NCBI GenBank assembly: GCA_029532415.1
Contig: JAQOTA010000060.1
Coordinates: 372,001 to 436,000 of the forward strand
Source: Marasmius tenuissimus
Taxonomy: Eukaryota > Basidiomycota > Agaricomycetes > Agaricales > Marasmiaceae
DNA length: 64,000 nt
Direction of reading: 5' to 3'
In this document: positions 41,899 through 53,769 of the stretch, in pieces
Layout of the letters: each line of letters begins with the position of its first letter
Numbering within the stretch: the stretch's first letter is position 1
Translations under genes and position numbers: made by a program
The notes under the pieces: generated by a model
The model's database searches: none
What the model saw: only the letters and a program-made list of their open reading frames with translations
Told to the model about the DNA's origin: nothing

Positions 41899-43605
41899 TT
41901 ATATAGAATAGTCGGATAAATAGAATCGGTGTTCAATGGCACAATCCACTCCCCCAGCCTGAAGTGTTCGTATACTTTCCCTGAATGCAGGACTTATACG
42001 AGGCCGGCATTGCGGAGTGCATTTGTGATCCGGATCCAATTGAGAGCCATTGTGGTGGAAAGATAGCCGGACAACGTTCAAACAGCCATGCCTCGCTCGA
42101 GAGTCGAGGGCCTTAACCAGCTCCTCCACGACTTCGGCGTCCCAAGAGAGATGATCTGAGGCATGTATATGGAGCCGCAACAGTCCCGGTGCGAGAGCGG
42201 CCGCGAATTCGCGCACCGTCAACTGGGAGAGGAATTCCGTGATCTCTGTCGATGCTTCCGGGATCGCAGGCAGAAGGATTTCAAGGGAGGTCAAGCTGGG
42301 ACATGATCGGATGAGTTTCGATAGGTCAGGAAGATGGAGCGGAAGTCGCATTACAAGCTCCTGTAAGGAACATGAAGACCTCTGCAGGATATCAAGAATG
42401 GGCTGGGTCGAATATGTCATGTTGGGCTTCGAATGGATGACAATTTCAAGGGAGGTCATGGATGGCAATATGAGCCTGGAGAATAACCTTGTTATCTCCC
42501 CAGTATCTGGACCATCTAGGGAAAAGTGTCGAAGAGATTTGGCTGTGATCGTGGCTGGAAATTCCGATCGATCGAGTAAGCCGCCGCCACTGAAAAAGGC
42601 CATCAACCGTTCAAGAGACGGGGTTCGGTGTAGAACACGGAGTACGGGATTTAAAAAGTCGATGTCAAGGAGATCGATCGATGTAATATGGGGAAGTGAC
42701 AGTGAAGCATAGTCTAACATCGGGTGGGCGTCCAGACTGAGATGTGTAAGTTTTGGGGCTTCACGAGCGCTCTTCCAGAAGAGGGAGTCCTCTCGGGGGC
42801 GAATTTTGGTCCTCGTCATCTTGAGAACCTTCAGACGACAGAAATCCACACCTTTGTCGATTCCGGGAGTCTCCCAGCTGACGAGAGAGTCGATCAATCC
42901 TCCGTCCATATCCAATTTCAGCTCCTCAAACCGTTTCGCAGCACCCAACAGGGCGTCCGCAGCTTCCAAGCCCCGCCCGCCAAAGTATCTTTCGACTTTC
43001 GATCTTTCAGATGAGCCCATTTTCACAGCCGTGTCGAGTTTATCTGTAAGGCAGACGTAGAGAGGGTGCTCCTGAGATCGGTTGATGTATATACCGATGA
43101 TGGAGGAAACGCAGCCTTGGATTTTATAGATATCAATATGGAATGAAGACCAAAGTTTGGGTATTGCGTTGATGACGGTTCTCCAGCGCGAACAGACGTG
43201 TGAGATGTTCAATGTGCGTGCGCAAACATCCATATGGTCCGCAGAGAACGAGTATTCTCCTGAGGAACACAGATGTGGAATATTTCCGACCAAATTTCGT
43301 TGAGGAGTCTTCGAATGGTGGATACCAATGCCCGACGTTCCTTCATCCGCTTCTCAATCAAATTCCTCGCCTCCACAAGTTTTCCCAGTACCGTCTGGAG
43401 GCGCGTTTATTTCTTTGTCGTACAAACAGATTGTTTCTTCGTCTTTGTCTAATTGTTCCATAGTCCGCAGTACCTGTTCGTTTGATGGTAAATAATCCGA
43501 GCGAAGCATGTTCATCGGCAACCGGGGGGTTTGGTTCGGATTTGGCACTACGAACTGGTGCTTGCAGTAGTCGCAGATGGCAGCACTTTGCAGAGAGCTA
43601 TCCAT
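41899..43605 (-). pseudogene. F-box protein copy 3, broken across the F-box
   Basis: The N-terminal frame from 43605 (MDSSLQSAAICDYCKHQFVV) aligns with copies 1 and 2 to DKEI. There an extra A (aaataaacg versus aaataacg) shifts it to a stop at 43354. The next part, covering the coiled coil and the core F-box (RLQTVLGKLVEARNLIEKRM ... IRRLLNEIWSEIF), is open only in a second frame. One base is then missing just before the GEYSFSADH block, which returns to the first frame and runs open to 41899. The leucine-rich part still looks intact, with an internal ATG at 43293, so a shortened protein without an F-box is possible. Confidence 0.75.
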
Positions 43606-43837
43606 GATTAGAGTGTGAAGTTCTGGCGTCGGTTTTCTGAGTTGGGAACGTTGATGTCGACGTTGAGGTGGGAAACGGGACAGCGTGATAGCAGTGGTCA
43701 AAGCAGGGCCAAATTGGGCGTCTATTCTTTCAAAACGGACGTGGGAAGATCATCGAGCGAAAAAATCCGTACGTCGTCCCAGTCAAGTTCGACCTCAGCC
43801 CTCCTTCTACTATTGCCAAGGCTGGATTCCGTCGAAA

Positions 43838-45215
43838 ATGGTATCCTTTCAGTGAGTTGCATTTTTCATGTTCATTTCATTTTTACTCATCACATACCCC
43901 TCGAACAGATGTCACGGTTAGATCCCTAGGTTCTCGTCGTATTTGGAATCATTTCTGACCCATACAACATCGGACATCTAGGATGCGGGGACGTAGTGAA
44001 GAAGCCAAAACTAGACCAACATAGAGGCCGCTGTCATACTGGATTCGACTGCATTGATTGCAGTAAAACATTCAACACTCCAACTGAATACAGGACACAT
44101 ACGCAGTGTATGACCGAGGCAGAGAAGTACGAGAAAAGTGTGTACAAGGGTCCGAAGGTACGCTGCACATCGGTCGATGTTAAATTCAAGATTACTGATA
44201 CCTTCACGATCGATGATAAGAGGAACCAAAATCAAAATGGGCATCCCAACCACAACTCTTTCCGCGGCGGTTCAACCAGAGGTCGAGGCCGTGGAGGGTA
44301 CGGTGGTTACAATCAACGCTCGTCTGCGACAGGTGCAAACGATACACCGTTAGGAACACCACGTCTTTCGCCGACTCAACCCTCCTCGCCTGCACCACAA
44401 GCAATACCCACCGAGAAAGCAGAACCATCACATTCCGAGTCTTCTGGAATGCCCTCGGAAAAGAAGGGTAAGAAGGAAAAGAAAAGGCAGATTGAGGAGG
44501 ACGATAAGGTGTGTGACTGAAATCTCTGTATACTGTTTCATATACTGATAGCTTGCGCCCCAAAGCCTTCCGATGCTTCAAGACCGAATAAAAAAGCAAA
44601 ACATGCCGAGCCTTCAAATCCTTCCACGCCCATAGAAGAGGCTTCGGAGCAGAAGGAGAAATTGAAGAAATTGAAGGAGAAAAGCTCAGAACCGAGCGAC
44701 GAGGAGGAGAAGAAGAGGCGTAAAGAGGCAAAGAAACTTGCCAAAGCCTCATCAGGCGAAGGGGAGTCGAAAGAGGAGAAAAAGAAGCGCAAAGAGGCCA
44801 AGAAACTCGCTCAGCAATCACAAGAAGGGACAAACCAGGATGTCGAGATGAAGGCTGACGGGGATTCAAAGGAAGAGAAGCGAAAGCGAAGGAGGCCAAA
44901 AAAGCTGCCAAACAGTCCAAGGATCAGGGCGAGCAGGATATAAAGACGAGTGCACCATTAGAGGAGAAGGTACAGGAGTCGAAAGAGGAGAGAAAGAAAC
45001 GTAAAAAGGCGGAGAAGGACGCGAAGGCCGCCGCTGAGGCTACTTCAGAGGGACTAGAGAGCAAGCCTGAAAAGGCGGAGAAGGAGGAGAAAAGGACCAA
45101 GGACGTAGATGGCGCAGGGGAAGGGGAAAAGAAGAGCAAAAAAGAGAAGAGCCACAAAAAATCGCGGAAATCTCTCGATTCGGAAACAGCGGCACTTGTT
45201 ACGGCGGCAGCATAA
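43838..45215 (+). CDS. LYAR: LYAR-type C2HC zinc-finger nucleolar protein, 3' frameshift
   Basis: Exons start 43838-43851 (14 nt), 43909-43916 (8 nt) and 43982 onward, giving MVSFQCHGCGDVVKKPKLDQ and GRCHTGFDCIDCSKTFNTPTEYRTHTQC. These match the two LYAR zinc fingers of the family (human MVFFTCNACGESVKK). Further introns at 44158-44220 (63 nt, no in-frame stop, with a tactgat-type branch) and 44509-44565 keep frame. An RGG-like stretch (RGRGRGGYGGY) and long Lys/Glu-rich repeats (EEKKRRKEAKKLAK) follow. Near 44881-44897 an extra five bases (agcgaa repeated) break the KKE frame: reading on stops at 44943, while the matching frame runs open to 45215 and ends SLDSETAALVTAAA. LYAR proteins act in pre-rRNA processing. 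Confidence 0.85.
43909..43916 (+). other. 8-nt microexon of the LYAR-type gene
   Basis: The bases atgtcacg lie between an acceptor gaacag and a donor gttaga. They supply the C-H and half of the Gly in the first zinc finger (Q-CHG-CGD). Skipping them would remove a zinc ligand and shift the frame. Confidence 0.75.
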
Positions 45216-45444
45216 TTTGGTTTCTTTCTCTCCCAGGATGATTTGTACATGATTTAGGTCGTCTACTTGCTTTGATACAGCTGCTATGGCACTTGCTTTG
45301 CTAGAATACCGGACCTGACCAAAAATTCAATGTCGAGGTCAGATGCTTCCAATTCACGTGTGGTCCGAATCGATCACTTTAGGCAGTTCTAAATGGGTGG
45401 GTAATTGTTGTGCATCTCTTTCAACTTGACCACCATCACCAACC

Positions 45445-46870
45445 ATGCACGCTATACAGGTATTACTCTCGAATTCTACTTATTCTATTGACTGACCATA
45501 TCGATAGCAACAATACTGGAGCATACGCGATTATCTGAGTCCTGTAAGCAGATCACCGCCTCAAACTACCCCTCTCGTTATTCTTCTCGTCCTCATGAAT
45601 ACGGCTCCAGGTGTTGAAAGAGAGTAAATTCAAAGAACATGGACGTATAACCCCCGGTACGTTTTGCATGCAGTCTCGAACGCGTCTTGATATGCTTATC
45701 TGATCTCTACAGAGGAATTCGTCGCCGCTGGCGATTTCCTGGTGTACAAGTTCCCTGTGTGGACTTGGTGAGTCGCAGTGAGGATGCTCAAGGCAGAGTG
45801 AATGGCTAAATGAGCTTCATTAGGGAGAAGGGAGATGCATCGAAGGCTAGAGACTATCTTCCGGCGGACAAGCAGTATCTGATCACACGAGGTGTACCAT
45901 GCCTCCGTCGGGCCACTTCCCTCGCCTACACCGACGCAGATGAAGATGCCGAACGACTCTTATCTTTTGAGGACGATGGTGCCGGAGGAGACGACTGGGT
46001 GGAGACGCACGCTGGCCGGAAATCGACTATGGCTTCCGCTTCCAACCCTGCAGAAATCGCCGACATACCGGACGATGGCGCGGACGAGATATCTGCCGGC
46101 GTTGGTGGGATGTCTCTGAAGCAGGATGCGAAGGAGGAAGTACCTGACTTGGACGACATCCCGGATATGGAAGAAGATGATCTCGATGATGGAGACGAGG
46201 CCACTGCGGCTCCTAAAACAACGTCGAACGTGATCGACGCCAGGTCTGTTATTCGTTTCTTTGCCCTTTGACCTGTTTGGCTCAATCTCTTCAACACAGC
46301 CAAATCGAGGTAGCCACAGGAAATCTATTGCAAGTCCGAACTTACGATGTCATGATCACGTACGACAAATACTATCAGACGCCTCGTATCTGGTTATTGG
46401 GTTACGACGAGGTATGTTATTAGCGCAATTCGTAGTTCAGCAATTTTGAAGTCTGAAAATATCATTTTTAGAACCGCACGCCCCTTACGCCTGCTCAGAT
46501 ATTCCAGGATGTCTCTGCGGAACACGCGTCCAAGACCGTGACCATCGAACCATTCCCTCATTCAGCTTCCCTCCAGGCAGCCTCTGTACATCCGTGCAAG
46601 CACGCCAGCGTTATGAAGAAAGTTATCGAGCGGATGAACAACAGTGTCGTTGCCGAGCAACTGGCTCAGCAAAAGACATCCCCGAAGGAGAAGGAAAAGA
46701 AGAAATGGTTCGGTCGGAAGAGCGGGAACAAAGATGAGAAGCCCACGACACCGGGTGTCGAAGACGAAGAGATTGAGGGAATGCGTGTAGACTTTTACCT
46801 CGTTGTCTTCCTCAAGTTCATCGCCTCCATAGTGCCGACCATCGAGGTCGATTCCACAACTGCTTTCTGA
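45445..46870 (+). CDS. ATG3: Autophagy E2-like enzyme ATG3
   Basis: ATG3 transfers ATG8 from ATG7 to phosphatidylethanolamine during autophagosome formation. Exon 1 is only 15 nt (MHAIQ); small exons follow giving [40 protein letters not shown] and [20 protein letters not shown]. An acidic flexible region ([20 protein letters not shown]) follows, which in this family binds ATG7. Then come [20 protein letters not shown] and the active-site block [17 protein letters not shown] with the catalytic Cys of HPC. The end is [20 protein letters not shown]. Six introns join cleanly by frame. All key residues seen are present. Confidence 0.96.
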
Positions 46871-47100
46871 GGAACGGGATCACTGAACGGTGGCCAATGG
46901 CCATTACGGTTATTTGTTGATACCCATCGCCAGTGACGGCCTCTTTACGTTGCTTGTTACGATTTATGTTCTTTTTCTTTTTCTCTACTTTAATGTAGAA
47001 GGCGGATTTCATCTAGAAACAAGGAAAACCCCAATGTCTTCGTGTAGAACAAATCAATGTACGAAATACAGAAGTGCTACATATCGGTGTAAGAGTGCTA

Positions 47101-49552
47101 CTACACGGATTTGATCAACTCAGCCGCCGCTTCGGTTCCAGCTATACGCTCAAGACGGAACCAGTCGTACTTGGAATAGAGAACTCTGCAAGTTACGTCC
47201 GAGCTCTCAACACCATCGTCCAAGAATGGGTATGATAGGAATTCACTGTAGAACTGAGGATGATCCGGAGGACCGTAAAAGATAATATTACGGATTCCTC
47301 TTATCTTGTATCTGAAGTGGACGAAAACGTATAAGTGCAAGCTCCGATTATGGATACTAGGAGATACTCACCGCTTGTAGAAGTGGAAGCGCTCAGTGAT
47401 GAGTAAGAACGATTTTTGGCCCAAAAAGAAAGCTTGTCGCGCCCGGGAGATATCTTGGTTCGAGGAGTATCTAAGTATGGAAAGTTAGGTTTGGATGGCA
47501 GGCTGGGTTTACATATTTACTCACTCGGAGAGCACAGCGTATGATGTTCCAGTCAGTGTGCGGAAGTGGTTTTGAACGCGAAGGAAGTCGAAATATGAGG
47601 GTATGAAGATGACGGTGTTGGTACTTTGCACAGCGGATTTGAGGACCGCAGGTAACACCTGGGTGGTGAAGTAGTTGAAACGTTTGTCGGCTTCATCTTG
47701 AGGACTGACGCAGTCGAAACGAACGAAATCCTAGAGTCCCAAGGACTGGTCAGAGGAGAAAAGGCGAAATTAAGCAGACGTACCTGATGTAAGCCCTCGG
47801 GAACGTCAATTGGAGACCAACGCCTCTCTTGTCGAATTCGACCGGCAACGTTTTTCAGATTATTGTTGAAAAGGGCGCGGGTTTCTGGCGTCTCATATGC
47901 CGATAGCAGTACTGACTGCCTGAGGTACTCGGCACTATAACATGGCTCATTCAGCATCACAAAATCTCAAACGTCGTTCATACTCACTGTCCGTCAAGAA
48001 ACCAAGGCTTGACACGCGAGAAGTCGGTGTCGTGTGATTCTTTTGGCAGTTTATTGAGGTGATCAAGGACGAACTGCATCACTTTCGTTACAGGGAAGGT
48101 CGGATAAGAAGGGCTGCCAATAACGTACCTTGACATGGTCCCAGTTCTGCATTGTCAGGGCATCCAATTGGTCCATGACCAGTATTTCGATAGATGATAA
48201 GTAGTCCGCTCCTCTAAAGGTGTAGGTTCAAATCAGCTTCCAGTAATGTTCAACGTAATAGACAGGGCAATCACTTTTCTTTTTGTATCGACTGCCGTAG
48301 ACCGAGAGGACTTGCAATGATCACATCGCACTGATAAAACTCCGAGAAGGCTTTGACCGTCTTGCGCGTCATCTTGATCCCAACTCTGAAGCAATCATCG
48401 ACATTCCCCTTGAATGTTTCGACGTGATCGAGAGGATAGGTTCCCGGTTCCGCAGAAGCCAGTTTGTCGACTGCATCGGGTGGCAGACCATACTCTGACG
48501 TGAACCGGGAGCGGTTCTCTATCTGATATTCTGGTGACGGTGTGTGGGATATCAGAGCATTGAACCAAACGAGGGCAGAGTTTCGTGTTGGGAGTAAAAT
48601 GAGGACAGATGGCCGAGTAAATCCCTGGTCTTGTACGTCCTCGGGGGGTCAGATTTGGTTTTTGAAGCATTTGAAAGGCGTTCATTGTTCTTGAGGACCT
48701 TCCGACGCTTTCTTCAACATCGTTAGTTCGCGGTGAAGAGGAATGGAGAATTGAAGGACGTGCTTCGTGATGTGGTTCAGCACATGTAATGAAATTGCTT
48801 CTCGTACACACTTCTTGGCCTCCCAGGGGCTGTAGGTGGAATAAAAGTCCTGGTAGCCAGTCACGGCAGAAAGGATGTCGTTCTGCAACTCAGCCTGATC
48901 TAGGCGCCTTCATCAGTATGTTGGAACTGGAAAAGCAGGCCGTTCATACCCTTCGATGCTTTGGCCTGCCGTACCGAGAATGGTTTCCTCAATCGTTCTG
49001 AAATCTGGGAGCAAATTGAATAGCGCTCAGAAAGTCCCAAAAACCGAGAAACATACTGCATTCGCGCCTTTTTTCGATGTGCTTGGTTCTAGGCCTTCAG
49101 GTGAAAATTCTGAGGTTTGACCGAGCTTTCCTCTTGAGCTTTTCGAAACCTTCCAAGATTTCGCGTCAACAGAGGATCTAGAAGAGGTCGACAGACATGA
49201 TGGTGTGCACCCAAAATGACTTTCGTAGGGTTCCGAGGCATCTAAAAATCTAAGTTCAGTCGAAATATATCAGACGCAAGTCCTGCAGCGACGCACCCTC
49301 CACCCCGTCCTTTTCATCATCGTAGCTGGCATTTTGTTCCGCACTCTCCTCTATACCGAGCATCTCCACGTCCTGAGCGTCTGATTCCGATTGTTCACCC
49401 TCCACCACAGCGACTTTGACTGTTTTCCGCTTGTTCAATTTTTCGGGACGCTTGACTTCTTCATAAACATCCCATTTATGTTTGCCAAGTTTGGTGGCAG
49501 ACACATTGAGAAGAGTGAGAAGCTTTGTCGTTGTGCTGTTGCCGTCGTCCAT
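47101..49552 (-). CDS. UTP25: U3 snoRNP-associated protein UTP25
   Basis: A small-subunit processome protein with a degenerate DEAD-like helicase fold. The start at 49552 gives [19 protein letters not shown]. After an acidic linker and an intron ending near 49220 comes [11 protein letters not shown], the family block. Further blocks: [80 protein letters not shown] and [16 protein letters not shown]. The C-terminus is [20 protein letters not shown], then [20 protein letters not shown]. About ten short introns. It faces TOP3 head to head across 242 bp. Confidence 0.9.
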
Positions 49553-49794
49553 GACGATTGCGATGGGATTCGGAAAGGGTGAGGGGAACTTTAGCCTTAA
49601 TGACTTGCAAAAAATTCGATTGCCGGTGGCAGTGTTGTCATCACGTGAGGCAATCGCGAGACGCGTCAATATGAGTCAACAAAACCTCGACTCTTCCACG
49701 AACCTCCACCACGACCGACGGGTAATGTCATATCATCCTCTCCCTCTCTCAACCCTCTGCCTCCTCGTCTGATTCCTCAAACTCCATTCACATC

Positions 49795-52700
49795 ATGCCG
49801 CGAGTCCTCTGTGTAGCAGAAAAGCCCTCGATATCGAAAGCAATAACCCAGATATTGTCCGGCGGTCGTTTTGATACTGTGCGTGTCTCTCTTTTCCCTT
49901 ATGACCAAAAGTAGTGGCTAAGGTCCTTCTTAGCGAAATACACGCTCTAACTTCATCAAGAACTACGATTTTGACTATCCGCAAACCAATTCTCATTTCA
50001 CCGTCACGGCTGTCGCAGGACACTTGACGGAGACCGAGTTTACGAACGCTCATCGAAAGTGGGATTCTTGTAACCCAATAGAACTTTTCGATGCTCCCCT
50101 TATTTCCTACGTCAAAGATGATTACAAATCAATGGAAACCAACATCTTCAACGAGGCAAAGCGAGCGAGCACGCTCATGATATGGACAGATTGTGATAGA
50201 GAGGGTGAACATATCGGGTCGGAGATAGCGAACGTAGCGAGGAGAGCGCAGCCCCGGATAACTGTCAAGAGAGCTCGCTTTAGCGCCATCGTTGCGCAGT
50301 ACGTTCTCTTCTTCGTTCTATGTGAGCCCGAATAATGATGTTAGTCTAGGCAAATTCATCATGCTGCTCAGAATCCGGTAAACCTAGACATGCGGCTTGT
50401 CCATGCTGTCGAAGCGAGAATTGCAATTGACCTGAAAATTGGCGCAGCCTTCACTCGATATCAGACCAAGAACCTTCAAAACCACATTGAGAAGCAAGGC
50501 GTCATCTCATATGGTACGGCGCAGCTATCCCGTTCCTTCAACATGATTCCTCAACCTCTTTTCAGGTCCCTGTCAGTTCCCCACCCTGGGGTTTGTAGTC
50601 TCTCGGTTCAAAGACGTTAGAGACTTTCGACCCGAAAAGTTTTGGTTCATATATCTTGCAATCACCTCGGAGGACGGCCAAGAAACAACTTTTAGTTGGA
50701 AGAGAGGGCATCTTTTTGGAGAAGACGAAGCAATTGTAATATACGAACATGTGATGGAAAATCCTCTCGCGCGAGTACTGAAGGTCGAGAAGAAAGAGAC
50801 CAAGAAATGGTGGGTAATACGTCCGGTGCTTTCCAATTTCTTCAGTTTGACCAGTTGAATCAATAGGAAACCGCTTCCTCTCACTACTGTCGAACTGCAG
50901 AAGGCCGGCTCACGTTTGCTTAAACTTTCGCCGAAGAAGGTCCTAGATGTGCGTCCTCCCTCGTGTCGCAGTACTTAGGGGCCCTCTAACGTCGACTCAG
51001 ATTGCAGAGAAGCTCTACCAACAAGGATTTCTATCGTATCCTCGCACTGAAACGGACCAGTATGACGCCCAATTTGACTTCCACAGTCTGATTGAGAAGC
51101 AACGGGTGGACCCGGCCTGGGGTCAATTCGCTTCATCGTAAGCATCCTTTTGATTGTCTGGACCCACATCATGACGAGCTTGTTTCCCAGTCTGCGCGAA
51201 GGGGAGTTCACTGCTCCTCGAAAGGGCAAGAATAACGATAAGGCACACCCGCCCATCCATCCTACTGCACACGCCGGCAACCTTGCAGGGGACGAAAAAA
51301 AGGTCTACGAGTACATTACACGAAGATTCTTAGCCTCGTGCTCCAAGGATGCAAAAGGTTGGCAAACAACCGTGGAAGTCATATGCGGCGACGAGTTTTT
51401 CGCTGCAACGGGTTGGTCGATTCGCTCCCTTCCGTCGTACTCTGACTCAAGCTGCAGACAATAGGACTCACCGTCACAGAAAGGAACTACCTGCAAGTTT
51501 ATCCATATGAGAAGTGGAACGATAACGAGTTGCCTGATTTTGAAGAGGGCAACGAATTTGAGCCGTCAGTGTGTGAACTGCGAGAGGGGCAAACCTCAAA
51601 GCCAAACTATCTCACTGAAGCTGACCTCGTTACCCTCATGGACAAGAATGGAATTGGTGAGATAACTCTGTCTGAGTCATGGTCCATCCTAATGAACATT
51701 TCAGGTACTGATGCCACAATTGCTCAACATATCGAAACTATCGTATCGCGGGAATATGTAGTGGAGCAGTATGAAGGTGCCACGAAATACCTGCTTCCCT
51801 CAACTCTCGGGATCGGCCTCGTAGATGGCTACAGCCAGATGAATCTCAATCACACAAGCTTAAGCAAGCCTCTTCTGCGTCGCGAGGTCTGTTTTCTGCG
51901 TTACTTGTTCTTACGGAATGTGCCCCTGACCTTCTGCTAGACTGAACGCCGTATGGTGAAAGTCGGCCTTGGACAAACTAGCAAAGAGGTCATGATGCAG
52001 GAAAGCCTGGAGCAGTACAGGGCCATGTACGAGATCGTCCAGAGGGAATTTGACAAAGTCAGACAGGTAGGGACATCGTTCGAGTTCGGTGCTAGCCAAT
52101 TGTCTCACGTGACTTAGTGTGTGCTGCAATACCTTGGCGACGCGAGAAACCAACCAGCCGGAGGCGGTGACAACGGAGGCGGTAGGGGTGGAAGAGGAAC
52201 AGGTCGGGGTCGCGGAGGCGGCCGAGGCGGTCGTGGTGGAGGAGGTGGAGGTGGACACGGAAGTGATCCGGATGATGATGGAGGCGCAAGTGGAAGCGGT
52301 GGGGGAGGAAGAGGCGGGAGAGGCCAAGGCACCCGTGGTCGAGGGGGTGCACCAACGTCCCGTGGGACCCGTCCAAGTATTGATATCGACTCGGACGATG
52401 GTATGTACCTCTCCCCTGGTCCTCCTCACAGAATCACTGAGCTATTCCCGTTGATGCAGACAAACGACCACCCCCTCCACATAAGCCTTCGAGCATCCGT
52501 GCTACTTCTCGGGCTCCGAACTCCACCGCGAGTACGGCTCCTAAGCCTGGGAACACCACGACCGTCCAAAGACCCCCGACGTCTGCAGGGACACGAAAGC
52601 GCACGTTCATCAGACTTTGCGACTGTCAGGAGCCTGCTATTGAGGATGCCACCAGTAACGGCAGAAAGTACCTGTGCTGTGGGACCGGAAAATGCCAGCT

Positions 52701-53769
52701 ATTCGAATTTATCGCCCCACCGCCAGCGTCCAAGCATTCAGCGGCCTCGGGATCTGCTGCTACTACAATCTCCCACTCAGCTTCTGGTTCAGGAGAACCT
52801 CCTCCCCAATGCGATTGCAATATACCTGCTGCTCAGCGCACAGTGGTCAAGGAGAGCGAAAACAAGGGCAGAAAGTTCTGGACATGCGGAAACGAGAGGG
52901 TTTGCAAATTTTTCCAATTTGTAGACGAACCCCCCTCGACCATCCCCACAAAGAGAAGTTACTCCAACGTAAGTATGTCCCGCGCACTCCTTATTGCGAG
53001 GCTCTGAGTATATGTCTAATTTAGGCTACCGAGAACTCGGGAGAACGAGGTGGAGGAAATCCGAGTTCGACAACTGTCGGTGCCTGCTATAAGGTGTGCA
53101 TCTGGCCTTGGGACGTTGTTCGTTAGCTAATATTCGATCTTCTGGAATCAGTGCGATGAAGAGGGACATTGGGCAGCAAGTATGCATGGTATTTGTCTCC
53201 AATGCGGGAGGTCTCACAATACTCATATTTAGATTGCCCGAAGGACAAGGGTCCAGCAAAGAAGCCTCGTGGCAACAGTGGTGCGCAGAGTAGTGGCCCC
53301 GGAGCATGCTTCAAGGTATGCAAAAATCGCCTTCCACACTCACTTCCTAACTTTTTGTCTAGTGCAACGAGACAGGTCACTGGGCATCACGTACGTCGCA
53401 TATGGAAAACGAGGTTGTGTACTCACCCGCCACTCTAGAATGTCCAAATGACGACAGCTCTGGGACGAACTCGCGTGGGTTCGGGAACTCGGCGTCCGAT
53501 ACGAGCAACATAGAGTGCTACAAATGTCATGAGACCGGCCACTACAGCACAGGTGCAGTACAGACGACGACGTACCCTTACAAACATTCCTGACGATGTT
53601 TTCGACAGCTTGTCCCAACACAGGCGGAACTGGCACCAAGAAATCGACAAGAGGCGGTACGAAAGGCTCCAGCACGAGAGGACGGGGTTCACGAGGAGGC
53701 GGACGGGGACGGGGAAGGGGGAAAGCAGCAGCGAAGACGAAGTCGGGCTTTAGCGTCCCAGCATTTTGA
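49795..53769 (+). CDS. TOP3: DNA topoisomerase III with GRF and CCHC zinc fingers
   Basis: A type IA topoisomerase that works with a RecQ helicase to dissolve recombination intermediates. N-terminal TOPRIM: MPRVLCVAEKPSISKAITQI, VAGHLTE and MIWTDCDREGEHIG (the acidic DxDxxG site). Core: MRLVHAVEARIAIDLKIGAA, FPTLGFVVSRFKD and the catalytic tyrosine block QGFLSYPRTETDQY. AHPPIHPTAHAG, LMDKNGIGTDATIAQHIETI and YLLPSTLGIGLVDGY follow. The C-terminal extension has an RGG tract, two GRF fingers (LCDCQEPAIED ... GRKYLCCG and QCDCNIPAAQ ... GRKFWTCG) and three CCHC knuckles (CYKCDEEGHWA, CFKCNETGHWA, CYKCHETGHYS), ending KTKSGFSVPAF. Many 45-60 nt introns keep frame. Confidence 0.95.
52160..52370 (+). 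repeat. Gly/Arg-rich (RGG) tract in TOP3
   Basis: A G-rich low-complexity run encodes GGGRGGRGTGRGRGGGRGG and more. It is an RGG box expected to bind nucleic acid, lying between the catalytic core and the GRF fingers. Confidence 0.85.

Noticed and set aside
52119..52454. Alternative plus and minus frames across the TOP3 RGG tract
   Set aside because: G-rich repeats leave several frames open; only the frame in phase with the TOP3 core and GRF fingers gives a sensible product.
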